Source of the DNA: Psychrobacter pygoscelis
GTDB taxonomy: Bacteria; Pseudomonadota; Gammaproteobacteria; Pseudomonadales; Moraxellaceae
Direction of reading: 5' to 3'
Length of the DNA stretch: 64,000 bases
NCBI RefSeq assembly: GCF_004335015.1
Contig: NZ_RQRU01000001.1
Span: forward strand, 372,001 to 436,000
Below, in pieces: positions 44,921-54,580 of the stretch (position 1 is its first letter; each line of letters begins with the position of its first letter). Under the pieces are notes generated by a model. It was not told the origin of the DNA. It did no database searches and saw nothing but the letters and a program-made list of their open reading frames with translations. A program made the translations under genes and the position numbers.

Positions 44921-46174
44921 TTATTCATTGCTATTCTCAAGTCCCATTCCCGCTTGCAGCGCTTCTTTATGCGACTCAATGAGTGGAATTAATGTCTCCA
45001 TAACCCAAGCCTTGCGCCAGCCCTTAAGGCCTTGTGGCAAATCATCTAGAGGCAAGTCATAGGCCACCACTTCATACAGCTGCGACAGCCACTTTTTGCG
45101 CATTAGCACATTAGCAGGTACGCCCGTCTCTTGCTCATAATCCTCGACTGCTTTTTGTACCGCTTTAGAGATGGTTTTATCTTTGGATCGGTACGGGGCT
45201 AATATTTGGGGAGGCTGCTCTTCCCTAGTGAGCGCGCGCGCATTATTAATGACGCTCAAGAGCTCTTCGCCATATAACCTGAGCATACTGCGGTGCATGG
45301 ATGTCTTATAAGTAAGCTGCTTCATGGTGGTCGGCAGCTCAGTCACTACATCACGGACGGCTTGCTTTTTTAGGATAAATGTCTTGGGCTGGTTGGTGGC
45401 GCGCGCCAGTGCCTCACGCCAAGCTGAGACCGCTTGCAATACCGCGAGCTGCTGCCCCGTATAACGAAAGTCTGCCATTGCTAAATAGGTAGCATCGTCT
45501 TCTATATTTGCCGCCTCATATAACTCTTTGGCATAAAGCTGGCAGTCCTCAGTCACTTTATCGACGAGGCCTTTTTTAATTAGCTGCTGCTGCAAGATAT
45601 CGTATAGACTGAGCAGATAGCGCACATCATCAATAGCATATTGCTCTTGGTCATGACTCAGCGGGCGCGCTAGCCAATCTGACTGACTCTCACCTTTTGC
45701 GACTTCAATCGCCAGCTCCTCGCTAAGCGCCTGTTGATAACCCATCTGTAGCTGCCCCGTCAGATAAGATAGCGCAATCTGGGTATCAAACACATTGTCC
45801 AAAGCTGAGCACTCGGACAGTAAATAAAAAATACCCAAGTCCTCACCACAAGCATGCCAAATCATCAATGGCATCTCTTCTAACACCACCCAAAACTCAG
45901 TTAAGTCCAGCTTTGGCGCATCAATCAAATAAATATTATCACCAGTATTAATTTGAACCAGCGCCAGCTTAGGATAGTAGGTATCACGCTTAATAAATTC
46001 AGTATCAAGGGCGATACGTTCGCAGCTTTCGAGATCATCTAGGCAGGCTTCTAGACTATCAAAGTCAGTCACCCAGTGTACCGGCAGACTTTGGGAGGCC
46101 TGCAGAGTATCGATAATAGCTTGTGGATTATCTACTTTGTCAGGGTCGTAGAGACTTGTGGTTTTTTCTGTCAT
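44921..46174 (-). CDS. rnd: Ribonuclease D
   Basis: RNase D is a 3'-5' exoribonuclease that trims tRNA precursors and other stable RNAs. The 417-residue protein has the DEDD exonuclease domain: IALDTEFIKRDTYYPKLALV (about 54-73; D and E), an IWHACGEDLGIFYLL stretch (about 105-119; D), and the Y-x-x-x-D end DQEQYAIDDVRYLL (about 175-188). An HRDC domain follows (about 235-310, with TGQQLAVLQAVSAWREALA). A second HRDC-like helical region completes it, as in E. coli Rnd (375). A 40-residue N-terminal extension is polar. It is a single minus-strand gene. Confidence 0.95.
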   Translation of the reverse strand: MTEKTTSLYDPDKVDNPQAIIDTLQASQSLPVHWVTDFDSLEACLDDLESCERIALDTEFIKRDTYYPKLALVQINTGDNIYLIDAPKLDLTEFWVVLEEMPLMIWHACGEDLGIFYLLSECSALDNVFDTQIALSYLTGQLQMGYQQALSEELAIEVAKGESQSDWLARPLSHDQEQYAIDDVRYLLSLYDILQQQLIKKGLVDKVTEDCQLYAKELYEAANIEDDATYLAMADFRYTGQQLAVLQAVSAWREALARATNQPKTFILKKQAVRDVVTELPTTMKQLTYKTSMHRSMLRLYGEELLSVINNARALTREEQPPQILAPYRSKDKTISKAVQKAVEDYEQETGVPANVLMRKKWLSQLYEVVAYDLPLDDLPQGLKGWRKAWVMETLIPLIESHKEALQAGMGLENSNE

Positions 46175-46392
46175 TGTGGATTCTTATAGTTAGGGTTCTA
46201 GATGTTGATAGTTATGCTAGGTTGTGAGCGCCACTTTAAATTACGACCTTTACAGTTATTCATCCTAGGTATGACATAACCACTCAGCGCACTTTTATGG
46301 CCCCTTAATGGACTCAAATCGCTAGTCGTTTATTTATAAGTTATCAATAGCGACCGCTGAATAAGCAGGGCGTTTAAGATGAGTGACGCATT

Positions 46393-46986
46393 TTAAATAA
46401 ACGAGCGGTTTTGCATCGCCTGTGATAGGGTCATACTGTCTAGATATTCTAGCTCACCGCCCATAGGAATACCTTGGGCAATACGAGTGATCTTACTAAC
46501 ATGGCTCTTGGCAGCTTCAGAGATAAAATGGGCAGTAGTCTGACCTTCGACAGTCGTCCCTGTCGCTAGTATTAGCTCCTCGACAGGCTCTTGTTTCAAG
46601 CGCCCAATGAGCTGGTCAATATTGAGATCATCAGCGTTGATACCATCAAGCGGTGAGAGGTGCCCGCCTAATACAAAATAGCGACCGCGAAAGCCGGCAG
46701 TCTGCTCTATCGCCATGACATCGGCAGCGGTCTCTACCACACACAGCAAGGCATCATCTCGGCGTGGGTCTTGGCAGATAGGGCAAACTTCATCGTCACT
46801 AAAAGAGTGACAACGGCGACATTCTATAATGTCGTGCATGGCCACATCTAGCGCTTGCGCTAAGGCAATACCTTGCGGGCGCTTTTGCGTGAGTAGATGC
46901 AGCGCCATTCGCTGCGCGGTCTTTTGACCCACACCGGGCAATACTCGAAGCTGCTTTACTAATGTATCAAACTTTTGAGTCAGCAA
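46393..46986 (-). CDS. recR: Recombination mediator protein RecR
   Basis: RecR works with RecO and RecF to load RecA at gaps in DNA. The 197-residue protein has the helix-hairpin-helix [17 protein letters not shown] (about 17-33), a four-Cys zinc finger [16 protein letters not shown] (about 57-72), the Toprim domain with [16 protein letters not shown] (about 81-96), and the final [16 protein letters not shown]. Length is typical (201 in E. coli). It stands apart from ybaB, with a 600-bp spacer and a terminator between them. Confidence 0.96.
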   Translation of the reverse strand: MLTQKFDTLVKQLRVLPGVGQKTAQRMALHLLTQKRPQGIALAQALDVAMHDIIECRRCHSFSDDEVCPICQDPRRDDALLCVVETAADVMAIEQTAGFRGRYFVLGGHLSPLDGINADDLNIDQLIGRLKQEPVEELILATGTTVEGQTTAHFISEAAKSHVSKITRIAQGIPMGGELEYLDSMTLSQAMQNRSFI

Positions 46987-47587
46987 TGGATATCCTTACC
47001 AATTACAATTTATCAATCTAAACGTTATGATGGCTAGCGAATCTAAACAGCTACTTGGATGATTTGGATTATTTAGCCAAAGCCGCACTGAGCGGCGCGG
47101 TTAAATCAGCATATAGCAATTGCTTATTTAGTCTAGTAAGTTCATTATAAAAACGATACAGCAGTACTGGGATGATTTTTTATAGCCTCTATCCGCACAG
47201 ACATAGCAAGCCAAAATAACTTGTACCAGTCCAGAATCATAATACAGAGACTCTATTTTATTTAGCAGCGACTATAATCAATGATAGTAACAGCTAACGG
47301 TATCGTCACTCATGACATGACCTGTTAAAACTTTAGCGAAGAATAGCGGGCAAAAAAAGAGTGGTATTGTATCAATAACAACCCACTCTTTTAAACGTTG
47401 CCGTCTTTACTTGGCCTTATCTTCGCTTAATAGCTAATATCTTGGCGCACCAAGATAATTTCAAGTCAAAACTCTAGGAAATACTGACAAGACCCTTTTT
47501 AAAATAGCCGTGAGCTTCGTGACGTTCCATTAGTCAGCTCAGGCCATATAAGATGGTATTGGTCGTATCAATTTAGAAAACTTGCTA
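46987..47587. other. Non-coding gap between recR and ybaB
   Basis: The 600-bp spacer holds the ybaB terminator (47352-47392) and no ORF that I can support. It probably contains the recR promoter. It splits the common ybaB-recR pairing. Confidence 0.4.
47352..47392 (-). terminator. Terminator of ybaB
   Basis: On the minus strand AAAAGAGTGG pairs perfectly with CCACTCTTTT around an 18-nt loop that can pair further, and a run of T residues follows. It is about 195 bp past ybaB. Confidence 0.8.
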
Positions 47588-47920
47588 TTAACCGAACAGA
47601 CCTTGCATGCTAGGTGGTAGTCCCATACCGCTAGTCGCATTAGCCATAGTGGTCTCAGATAGCTCGTCTGCCTGACGAACCGCATCATTGATCGCCGCTG
47701 CAATCAAGTCTTCAATCATATCAGGCTCATCTTCAAGTAAGCTTGGATCAATACTTAGACGCTTGACCACATGACGGCCAGTCATGGTCACTTTGACCAA
47801 GCCACTACCCGCTTCAGCATGAACTTCTTTATTGGCAAGCTCTTTTTTTGCCTTTTCGACATTGACTTCAACTTGCTTTTGCATGTTTTGAGCTTGTTGC
47901 ATTAATGCTTGAATATTCAT
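47588..47920 (-). CDS. ybaB: YbaB/EbfC family nucleoid-associated protein
   Basis: The 110-residue DNA-binding protein forms a tweezer-shaped dimer and coats the nucleoid. The long N-terminal helix [20 protein letters not shown] is followed by [20 protein letters not shown] and [18 protein letters not shown], which are family-typical, then a Gly/Met/Pro-rich tail ([14 protein letters not shown]). Length equals the family's (109 in E. coli). ATG 47920 follows AAGGATAA. It is normally next to dnaX and recR; here dnaX is absent from the window. Confidence 0.95.
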   Translation of the reverse strand: MNIQALMQQAQNMQKQVEVNVEKAKKELANKEVHAEAGSGLVKVTMTGRHVVKRLSIDPSLLEDEPDMIEDLIAAAINDAVRQADELSETTMANATSGMGLPPSMQGLFG

Positions 47921-48005
47921 ATTTATCCTTGGAAATATTGGCTTTATTCGTAAGATTTAATAGCGAAATAAAATAAAAGTATATCTCGCTATTATACCTG
48001 TATCT

Positions 48006-49298
48006 CTAGAGCGTGTCTAAACCGCGCGCCAGATCAGCGATAATATCATCCACATCCTCTAGACCTACCGAGAGTCTAATAAGGCCGTCACCCACGCCAG
48101 CTGCAATCCTATCTTCAGGTTTTAATCTAAAGTGTGTCGTCGTGGCGGGATGGGTCACTGTGGTCTTAGCATCACCCAAATTATTGGTAATAGACACCAT
48201 CTGCGTACTATCAATGACATGCCAAGCAGCTTCTTTTTCTGACTTGCCGTCGCCCTTAACCTCAAAGCCCATAATAGCGCCAAAGCAATCTTCTCGGTAG
48301 TGTTGACGCTTGGCAAGCTCATGGGCAGGATGATCACTAAGACCTGAGAAATGCACTCGGCTTACCTTAGGATGATCTGCTAAAAATCTAGCGACCTTAT
48401 TGGCATTAGCACAGTGTTCTTTCATTCTCAAGGTCAAAGTCTCTAGACCCTTAGTGAATACCCAAGCGTTGAAGGGACTCATACTGATACCGCCTGAGCG
48501 CACGACCGTAAAGGCTTGCTGCATTAGCTCATCACTACCAACCAACGCCCCACCAAGTACACGGCCTTGACCATCGATATATTTAGTCGCTGAGTGAATC
48601 ACAATATCAGCACCGAAGTCTAACGGCTTTTGGATGGCAGGCGTGGCAAAGCAGTTATCGACGATAAATAACGCCCCATGCTGATGGGCAAGCTCACTCA
48701 AAAATGTCATGTCCGCTATCTGGCCTAGAGGATTACTCGGACTCTCGCAGTAGATCACTCGAGTATTATCCTGAACCGCTGCTGCCCAAGCGTCATTATC
48801 GAAGCAGTCCACATAGCTGACCTCGACGCCATATTTAACAAAATAATTATTAAATAGACCAATAGAAGAGCCAAATAGCTGCTTGGCAGCCAGCAGATGG
48901 TCACCGGCTTTAAGATAAGCCAAGCACATGGTCAATATTGCTCCCATACCTGATGCCGTCGCGACTGCTCGCTCGCCACCTTCAAGTACAGCCAAGCGCC
49001 GCTCAAAAGTTCGCACGCTAGGATTGGTATGCCGAGAATAAACGTTGCCTTGTTTGCTACCATTAAAGTGCGCTGCGGCATCTGCTGCCGATTGATAGAC
49101 ATAAGAGCTGGTCGTAAAGATAGCTTCAGAGTGCTCGCCCTCATCAGTCCGGTGCTGCCCTGCTCTGACTGACAACGTCTGCATTGCATAACCTGCGGTT
49201 AAATCTAAAGCATCGTTTTGCCAATTGCTATCTACAACGCCTTGCGCAGCGCTGTTTTGAGTATCATTATTACTTTGAGTATCAGAAGATTGGGTCAT
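48006..49298 (-). CDS. metZ: O-succinylhomoserine sulfhydrylase
   Basis: This 430-residue PLP enzyme of the Cys/Met metabolism (gamma) family makes homocysteine directly from O-succinylhomoserine and sulfide. The PLP-Lys lies in HSATKYIDGQGRVLGG (about 235-250). YSRHTNPSVRTFERRLAVLE and ATASGMGAILT form the active-site wall, and VIYCESPSNPLGQIAD binds the cofactor ring. TNNLGDAKTTVTHPATTTH is the C-terminal substrate block. The R-G-x-V-L-G-G form after the Lys is that of MetZ rather than MetB. I start at ATG 49298 (AAGGGG five bases upstream). A GTG at 49302 overlaps that site. No SAM riboswitch is seen upstream. Confidence 0.88.
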   Translation of the reverse strand: MTQSSDTQSNNDTQNSAAQGVVDSNWQNDALDLTAGYAMQTLSVRAGQHRTDEGEHSEAIFTTSSYVYQSAADAAAHFNGSKQGNVYSRHTNPSVRTFERRLAVLEGGERAVATASGMGAILTMCLAYLKAGDHLLAAKQLFGSSIGLFNNYFVKYGVEVSYVDCFDNDAWAAAVQDNTRVIYCESPSNPLGQIADMTFLSELAHQHGALFIVDNCFATPAIQKPLDFGADIVIHSATKYIDGQGRVLGGALVGSDELMQQAFTVVRSGGISMSPFNAWVFTKGLETLTLRMKEHCANANKVARFLADHPKVSRVHFSGLSDHPAHELAKRQHYREDCFGAIMGFEVKGDGKSEKEAAWHVIDSTQMVSITNNLGDAKTTVTHPATTTHFRLKPEDRIAAGVGDGLIRLSVGLEDVDDIIADLARGLDTL

Positions 49299-49304
49299 TA
49301 TCAC

Positions 49305-49934
49305 CCCTTAACAAATTAAAAAATAAAGTTGTATCTTAAATAAGAAAAAGAACTTTAGCAGTTTTTTATGGTAACCGCTTACTCTATAACGTCATTGTGA
49401 CATTCTATTTTAGAAAGCTGAACTTATAAAGTCCGCTTAGATCAGCCATTTAAAACCTATCTTAAACAGTTGAACAGACTGGACATTATCTGATATCAGT
49501 CATCGGAATTGGCTTATGGCCGTTATAGCCTGGCCAAAATTAAGCGGCCACACTTTCTGCAATGCCTGTGATAATCGTCTGGCGGCTTTGTAGCTACTAG
49601 GAGTTTGCACTCCATACAGTACTCGATAGTACCCACTCATAGCCCTATATGAACCGTAGAGAAATTTTTAACGGTATTTTAAAAAATTGCGTGTAAAATA
49701 TAAGTCTTTTTCAGCATAAGCAGCTGGCTATTTATGCCCATACTGGGCCGTAAATTACCTCATATTTCTTGCCGGATTTTATTCAGCGCCGTAGATTAAC
49801 CAGTAACTTGAGCCACCAGTAACATGAAGCGCAGAGTTGACCACAACTGTGACGTGAGCCGATAAGCTGCCGCCTACAAATAAAATACTGGCACTATACT
49901 GGGTAAACGATATCGCTATTGAAGGTGTTGTACC
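49305..49934. other. Non-coding gap between metZ and the phospholipase D gene
   Basis: The 630-bp spacer between divergent genes must contain both promoters. I find no ORF with protein character, no clear terminator and no recognised riboswitch. GGCTTATGGCCG and GGCCAAAATTAAGCGGCC (near 49511-49552) are loosely palindromic. Confidence 0.3.
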
Positions 49935-51659
49935 ATGACCAAGCTAAGTCTTCGCTCGACCTACTACCGCTATTTAGTCATGACAGCGGTATTTATTATG
50001 CCGCTTGCTGGCTGTCAGCACCTACCTACTGTGGCGCACTTGCCAGCCAGTCAAGCTTTAAACGAGCGTATCGCAGCGATATATCAATCAAAGCCACCTT
50101 TAGATAACAATCAAACCGCAGATAACGGTTTAGCGGTGCAAATAGAGCGTCAGCTAAAGACGGAAAATGGCTTGGCGACAAAACCAACAGCAGCGCCGGC
50201 GATGTCTGAGGCGCTAGCAAATTATGATTTGGCCGCATCAATCAGTGAGCAAAATGAGATTCATCCTGACTTATCGGGCTACCACCCTCTAGTCACTGGT
50301 GCCAACGCCTTCGCTGCCAGAAGCATTCTGACCGGTATGGCGAAAAAGCATATCGACGTCCAATACTATATCTGGCATAACGATCAGGCAGGTCAACTAT
50401 TATTAAAAGACTTGTGGGAAGCGGCGGAGCGCGGAGTTATGGTCCGCCTGTTGCTCGATGATTTTAATAATAGCGCCAAGTTTGATCAGCATCTCATTCG
50501 CTTTGCAAGCCACCCTAATATTGCTGTTCGCATTATTAATCCGCTAATGCACCGCAAATTTCAAACGCTGAACTACATCACGGGTCTACCACGTATCAAT
50601 CGGCGAATGCATAACAAAAGCATGACCTTCGATAGGCAAATCACCATCATCGGTGGTCGTAACATTGGCAATGAATACCTTAGTAATGATCAAAATAGCC
50701 AATTTGCAGACCTCGATGTGCTACTTATTGGCCGCGTGGTCGATGACATTAGTAATAGTTTTAACAGCTATTGGTCATCCAATCTTGCTTACGATATTGA
50801 GACGTTAGTATCGCCAAGCACAAATAAAGACTTTCTTACCTCGTTAGACAAGATCAATGGCGATGAAAACAGTGAGCCTCGTAGCAGCTTATCCCTGTAT
50901 AAAGCGGCGATTGAAGACTCAAGTATCGATACGGATCTAATTAATAAGCATGTGCCGTTTCGCTGGACAGATATGCACTTCTTGAGTGATGACGTAGGCA
51001 AGCTTAGTAATACAGCTGCCCCTAGCACCCATCTCGTGCACCAACTACGTACCCTACTCGGCACTCCGAACGATAAGCTTACTATCATCTCCTCTTATTT
51101 TGTCCCCACCAAAGATGGGGTTGCGGCACTGGTAAAACTTGCCAATAAAGGGGTAAAAATCCGTATCTTAACCAACTCCTTTCATGCTACTGATGTCACG
51201 GCAGTGCATTCAGGCTATAGCCAGTGGCGACCAGTGCTGCTAAAAGCGGGTATCAAAATCTATGAGCTAAAAGCGACGGCCTCAGAAGAGGATAGAGAAA
51301 ATAAGCTTTGGCGCGCCCGCAGCCAGTCTTCGACCAGCTTGCACGCCAAGACCTTCGCTGTTGATGACCATCAAGTCTTCATCGGCTCATATAATGTCGA
51401 TCCCCGCTCTGCAAATATCAACACTGAGATGGGAGTGGTCATTAACGACAGCGAACTTGCCAGTCAGTTACATAAGGCCTTAGATGACAGCTTACTCACT
51501 CAGGCTTATGAAGTATTATTGACCGATCAGGGCAAACTACAATGGAAAACCATAGAAAATAGTAAGGTCGTGGTTTATGACAGCGAGCCTAAACTTGAAT
51601 GGTCTGATCATATCTGGTTAAGCATCATGTCTTGGCTGCCTATCGACTGGCTGTTATAG
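49935..51659 (+). CDS. Phospholipase D family lipoprotein (cardiolipin synthase-like)
   Basis: The 574-residue protein has a lipoprotein-type signal (MTKLSLRSTYYRYLVMTAVF, then lipobox LAGC, Cys about residue 27). It carries two HKD motifs: HNKSMTFDRQITIIGGRN (about 222-239) and HAKTFAVDDHQVFIGSYN (about 474-491), both complete. These give the phosphatidyl-transferase site of the ClsC/YmdC branch of PLD enzymes, which make cardiolipin or hydrolyse phosphodiesters. Being a predicted lipoprotein, it would act at the periplasmic face. About 70 extra residues precede the first PLD domain. GAAGG nine bases upstream supports ATG 49935. Confidence 0.87.
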   Translation: MTKLSLRSTYYRYLVMTAVFIMPLAGCQHLPTVAHLPASQALNERIAAIYQSKPPLDNNQTADNGLAVQIERQLKTENGLATKPTAAPAMSEALANYDLAASISEQNEIHPDLSGYHPLVTGANAFAARSILTGMAKKHIDVQYYIWHNDQAGQLLLKDLWEAAERGVMVRLLLDDFNNSAKFDQHLIRFASHPNIAVRIINPLMHRKFQTLNYITGLPRINRRMHNKSMTFDRQITIIGGRNIGNEYLSNDQNSQFADLDVLLIGRVVDDISNSFNSYWSSNLAYDIETLVSPSTNKDFLTSLDKINGDENSEPRSSLSLYKAAIEDSSIDTDLINKHVPFRWTDMHFLSDDVGKLSNTAAPSTHLVHQLRTLLGTPNDKLTIISSYFVPTKDGVAALVKLANKGVKIRILTNSFHATDVTAVHSGYSQWRPVLLKAGIKIYELKATASEEDRENKLWRARSQSSTSLHAKTFAVDDHQVFIGSYNVDPRSANINTEMGVVINDSELASQLHKALDDSLLTQAYEVLLTDQGKLQWKTIENSKVVVYDSEPKLEWSDHIWLSIMSWLPIDWLL

Positions 51660-51872
51660 ACCACCCAATCATATTGGACGTTATTTTATATTTTATTATT
51701 TTTTATTTAAAAATTAGTGGTTTAGCTACGAAAGCAAACTTACTATAATAGAGCTTATACATAAAATTACTCGACAAACTAAATAATATCACGACAAAAA
51801 TATATTCGTATCTAGGTAACTGAGTTAATTATCTTATTTATCAAATATATCAGTTTATAGGTTTTTATCTCT

Positions 51873-53159
51873 ATGCCATCGAAATCCAATGCCTTTGCAT
51901 TTAAGCAATCGGGAATTATCTTTTTTAGTAATGTCACCTCCTTCTTTGACTTTCTAATTTATCTGTACCTTGCTGAAATTATTAGTTCGACGTTTTTCAC
52001 AGGCAGTGATGATCCTCTCATTCTGCAATTAAAGGCGATGAGTGTCTTTGCAGCCGGCTATTTGGCGCGACCAATTGGCGCTCTCTTATTGGGTCGCTAC
52101 GGCGACATCAAAGGCCGGAAAAAGACTTATTTAATCAGTTCATCTATTTTGCTGTGCACTGCATTAGTGACAGCCTGCCTACCGACGTACGCTCAAGCAG
52201 GCATGATAGCACCTGTCTTATTTATCATCGCCAGACTCATCCAAGGGATGGCTTTTGGCGCTCACTCTGTACTGGGCTGGGTATTCATCTCTGAGCATGT
52301 GCCCAAGCCTAAAATGGGTTTTTTCACCAATATCGCCTCAGTCGGCCATATGATTGGCGTCATCGTCACATTATTTGTATTTAGGCTAATATTTGACACC
52401 TACTCGCATGCGGATCTTGTTGAATATGCGTGGCGTGTACCGTTTTTGGCCTCATCAGGACTAAGCCTAGTCTCCTTGTTACTTGGCTTTTATCTTCGTG
52501 AGACTCCTGTCTTTTTAAATCGACAATCAGAGCAGTCTTATATTCCCAATTACAAAGACTTGGATTTAAGCTTAAAACGCTTTCACGCGATATTTATTTC
52601 GGTACTGTTGAGCTTTTACGTCTCAAGTCTGGTCATCGTCGTGTCTTTATTACTGCCCAAATTAATCTTGATGAAATTCAGTATCGATGGCAGTCTATTG
52701 GCTATGGCTAATGTGATTGGTACGCTATTTCTTGCCTTAGGCACGTTATTTTTTGGCCTATTAGCGGATCGAAATAGTACTGGAAAAGCACTAATGATAG
52801 GCTCCGTGGCCGTCTCGATTCTAGCATTTGCTTTTTATTATAATTTGCAAAACAGCTCTGGCGATTATATTTTAATCCTGTACACGTTATTGGGCTTTAG
52901 CGCTGGAGTCATCGGTCTAGGCCCTGTCATTATGACCCAATTGTTCCCGACCAAAGTCCGGCTAACTTCAGTATCCGTCACTTATAACTCAACCTATGCA
53001 GTGGTTGGCGGCGTCCTGCCTTTGGCATTAATTTATGCGACTGAGTATGTGAGCTTTTCACCAGCGCTGTATCTGACCTTTATGGGTATCATTGGCTTTA
53101 TCACTGGTTTATATGTCTACCGACTACCTAGCTTTAGCGCATTAGATGCCTATACTTAA
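51873..53159 (+). CDS. MFS transporter, metabolite:H+ symporter (MHS) type
   Basis: The 428-residue protein has twelve hydrophobic spans. It shows the MHS signature around the first loop: FFDFLIYLYLAEIIS in TM1, then AAGYLARPIGALLLGRYGDI and KGRKK in loop 2-3 (family G-D-R/K-x-G-R-K). RLIQGMAFGAHSVLGWVFIS is TM4 and its surroundings, and YAWRVPFLAS with LRETPVF the TM6 region. FPTKVRLTSVSVTYN lies in TM10-11. Relatives carry organic acids, proline/betaine or shikimate. The ligand cannot be told here, and no catabolic operon is adjacent. The 5' spacer (51660-51872) is very AT-rich. Confidence 0.88.
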   Translation: MPSKSNAFAFKQSGIIFFSNVTSFFDFLIYLYLAEIISSTFFTGSDDPLILQLKAMSVFAAGYLARPIGALLLGRYGDIKGRKKTYLISSSILLCTALVTACLPTYAQAGMIAPVLFIIARLIQGMAFGAHSVLGWVFISEHVPKPKMGFFTNIASVGHMIGVIVTLFVFRLIFDTYSHADLVEYAWRVPFLASSGLSLVSLLLGFYLRETPVFLNRQSEQSYIPNYKDLDLSLKRFHAIFISVLLSFYVSSLVIVVSLLLPKLILMKFSIDGSLLAMANVIGTLFLALGTLFFGLLADRNSTGKALMIGSVAVSILAFAFYYNLQNSSGDYILILYTLLGFSAGVIGLGPVIMTQLFPTKVRLTSVSVTYNSTYAVVGGVLPLALIYATEYVSFSPALYLTFMGIIGFITGLYVYRLPSFSALDAYT

Positions 53160-53298
53160 TCTACATCGGAGCGGTTAAAGCACTACTGTTGCCTATGACG
53201 GCATTGTTAGCAAATGGTCATGGTCTGCTCTATCACTGTCTTCTAAATGCTATTCTTTTAGAAGTCAGCGCACTTGCAGCAAGCTGAAAAAGCTTATA

Positions 53299-53395
53299 CT
53301 AGTATCGAACTTGGACTTAATTATCTCTTTTATTTTCAACCGACCACACCTATATAGTGACCAAGCTATATCACTATAGGATTCGATACTGCTAG
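53299..53395. repeat. Nested inverted repeat upstream of dusA
   Basis: CTAGTATCGAA (53299-53309) is matched by TTCGATACT then G then CTAG (53382-53395). Inside this lies TATAGTGA (53353-53360) with TCACTATA (53371-53378), a perfect 8-bp hairpin. The 97-bp block ends about 60 bp before dusA. It may be a palindromic mobile element or a regulatory structure. Confidence 0.5.
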
Positions 53396-53454
53396 TAACG
53401 AAACTTCGCTTATAATACCCCTTTTATCTCACATCAAGACGAACACCAGACACC

Positions 53455-54465
53455 ATGCCAAATTTAATGCAAGACAAACGCTTATCGGTAGCCCCCATGA
53501 TCGACTGGACGACAGCAGACTATAGGTACTTTGCACGCCTATTTAATCCGCACAGCTACCTCTATACTGAGATGATCAGTACCGGCGCACTGATTCATGG
53601 CAATACCGAGCGTCACCTGCGCTATGAGGCCAGCGAGCAGCCACTGGTGCTGCAACTTGGTGGTGCAGATATTAGTGAGATGACCCACTGCGCGCAGCTT
53701 GCCGAACAATATGGCTTTGCTGAGGTTAATATTAATGTCGGCTGCCCCTCTGATCGGGTTCAGCACAATAAGATAGGCGCCTGCCTGATGGCTGAGCCTG
53801 AGACAGTGGCCGCATTGGTCCAGCATATGCAAGCAGCAGTAGCACTCCCTATCACTGTCAAGCATCGCATCGGCATCGATCATTTTGACAGTTATGAATT
53901 TATGCATAAGTTTGTCGATACTGTGGCCGCAGCAGGTTGTGAGCGATTTATCGTCCATGCTCGTACAGCGTGGCTGCAAGGCTTAAGCCCTAAGCAGAAC
54001 CGTGAAATACCACCGCTACGCTATGAGGATGTATACCGGCTCAAGCAAGACTTCCCGAATCTAGCTATTGAAATCAATGGTGGCATTACCAGCGTTGAGG
54101 ATATCAAAGCTCACCTCCAGCATGTCGATGGGGTAATGATTGGCCGCGCCGCATACCAAAACCCGTATATCCTTGCTGAGGCCATGAGTCTATGGGGAGA
54201 GCCTGCACCGAGCCGAAGCGACATTATCACTAAGCTGATACCCTACTTGCATGAGCAAGTGGCTAAAGGTGAGCCGCTACCCTCTATCGCGCGGCATTTT
54301 TTAGGGCTATTTCAAGGGCTACCAGGCGCACGTAAGTGGCGGCAGGCGCTAAGTGGCAAGCAAGCGTTGACAGTGGCTGAGATAGAGCAAGCGGCTGAGT
54401 TGACGCTCGCTATTATTGACAGGCAAGACGACTATGAAGCGGCTAAGTCATCACTTAGCTCATAG
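53455..54465 (+). CDS. dusA: tRNA-dihydrouridine(20/20a) synthase
   Basis: DusA reduces U20 and U20a in the D-loop of tRNAs with FMN and NADPH. The 336-residue protein has the opening LSVAPMIDWTTADYRYFARL (about 10-29), the catalytic Cys in NINVGCPSDRVQHNKIGACL (about 96-115), KHRIGID for FMN, the HARTAWLQGLSPKQNR block (about 167-182), EINGGI and GVMIGRAAYQNPYIL. This is the DusA subgroup pattern (WLQGLSPKxNREIPPL). Length is typical. The start at ATG 53455 has a weak ribosome-binding site. Confidence 0.95.
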   Translation: MPNLMQDKRLSVAPMIDWTTADYRYFARLFNPHSYLYTEMISTGALIHGNTERHLRYEASEQPLVLQLGGADISEMTHCAQLAEQYGFAEVNINVGCPSDRVQHNKIGACLMAEPETVAALVQHMQAAVALPITVKHRIGIDHFDSYEFMHKFVDTVAAAGCERFIVHARTAWLQGLSPKQNREIPPLRYEDVYRLKQDFPNLAIEINGGITSVEDIKAHLQHVDGVMIGRAAYQNPYILAEAMSLWGEPAPSRSDIITKLIPYLHEQVAKGEPLPSIARHFLGLFQGLPGARKWRQALSGKQALTVAEIEQAAELTLAIIDRQDDYEAAKSSLSS

Positions 54466-54580
54466 CTCAATAGTAAGATAAGTAGTGGCTGTATAGTTTT
54501 GCACCTGTAACGAGTGGGTATAGCCAAATAACTTTAGTTGACGCGACTTAGTAGCGGCTATAGATCTTGTGTCTAGCCAT

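Noticed and set aside
49674..49705. Possible further copy of the hairpin unit from 28992-29498
   Set aside because: Only a short AT-rich match (TTAAAAAATTGCGTG) is shared; the hairpins and the repeat-like start are missing.
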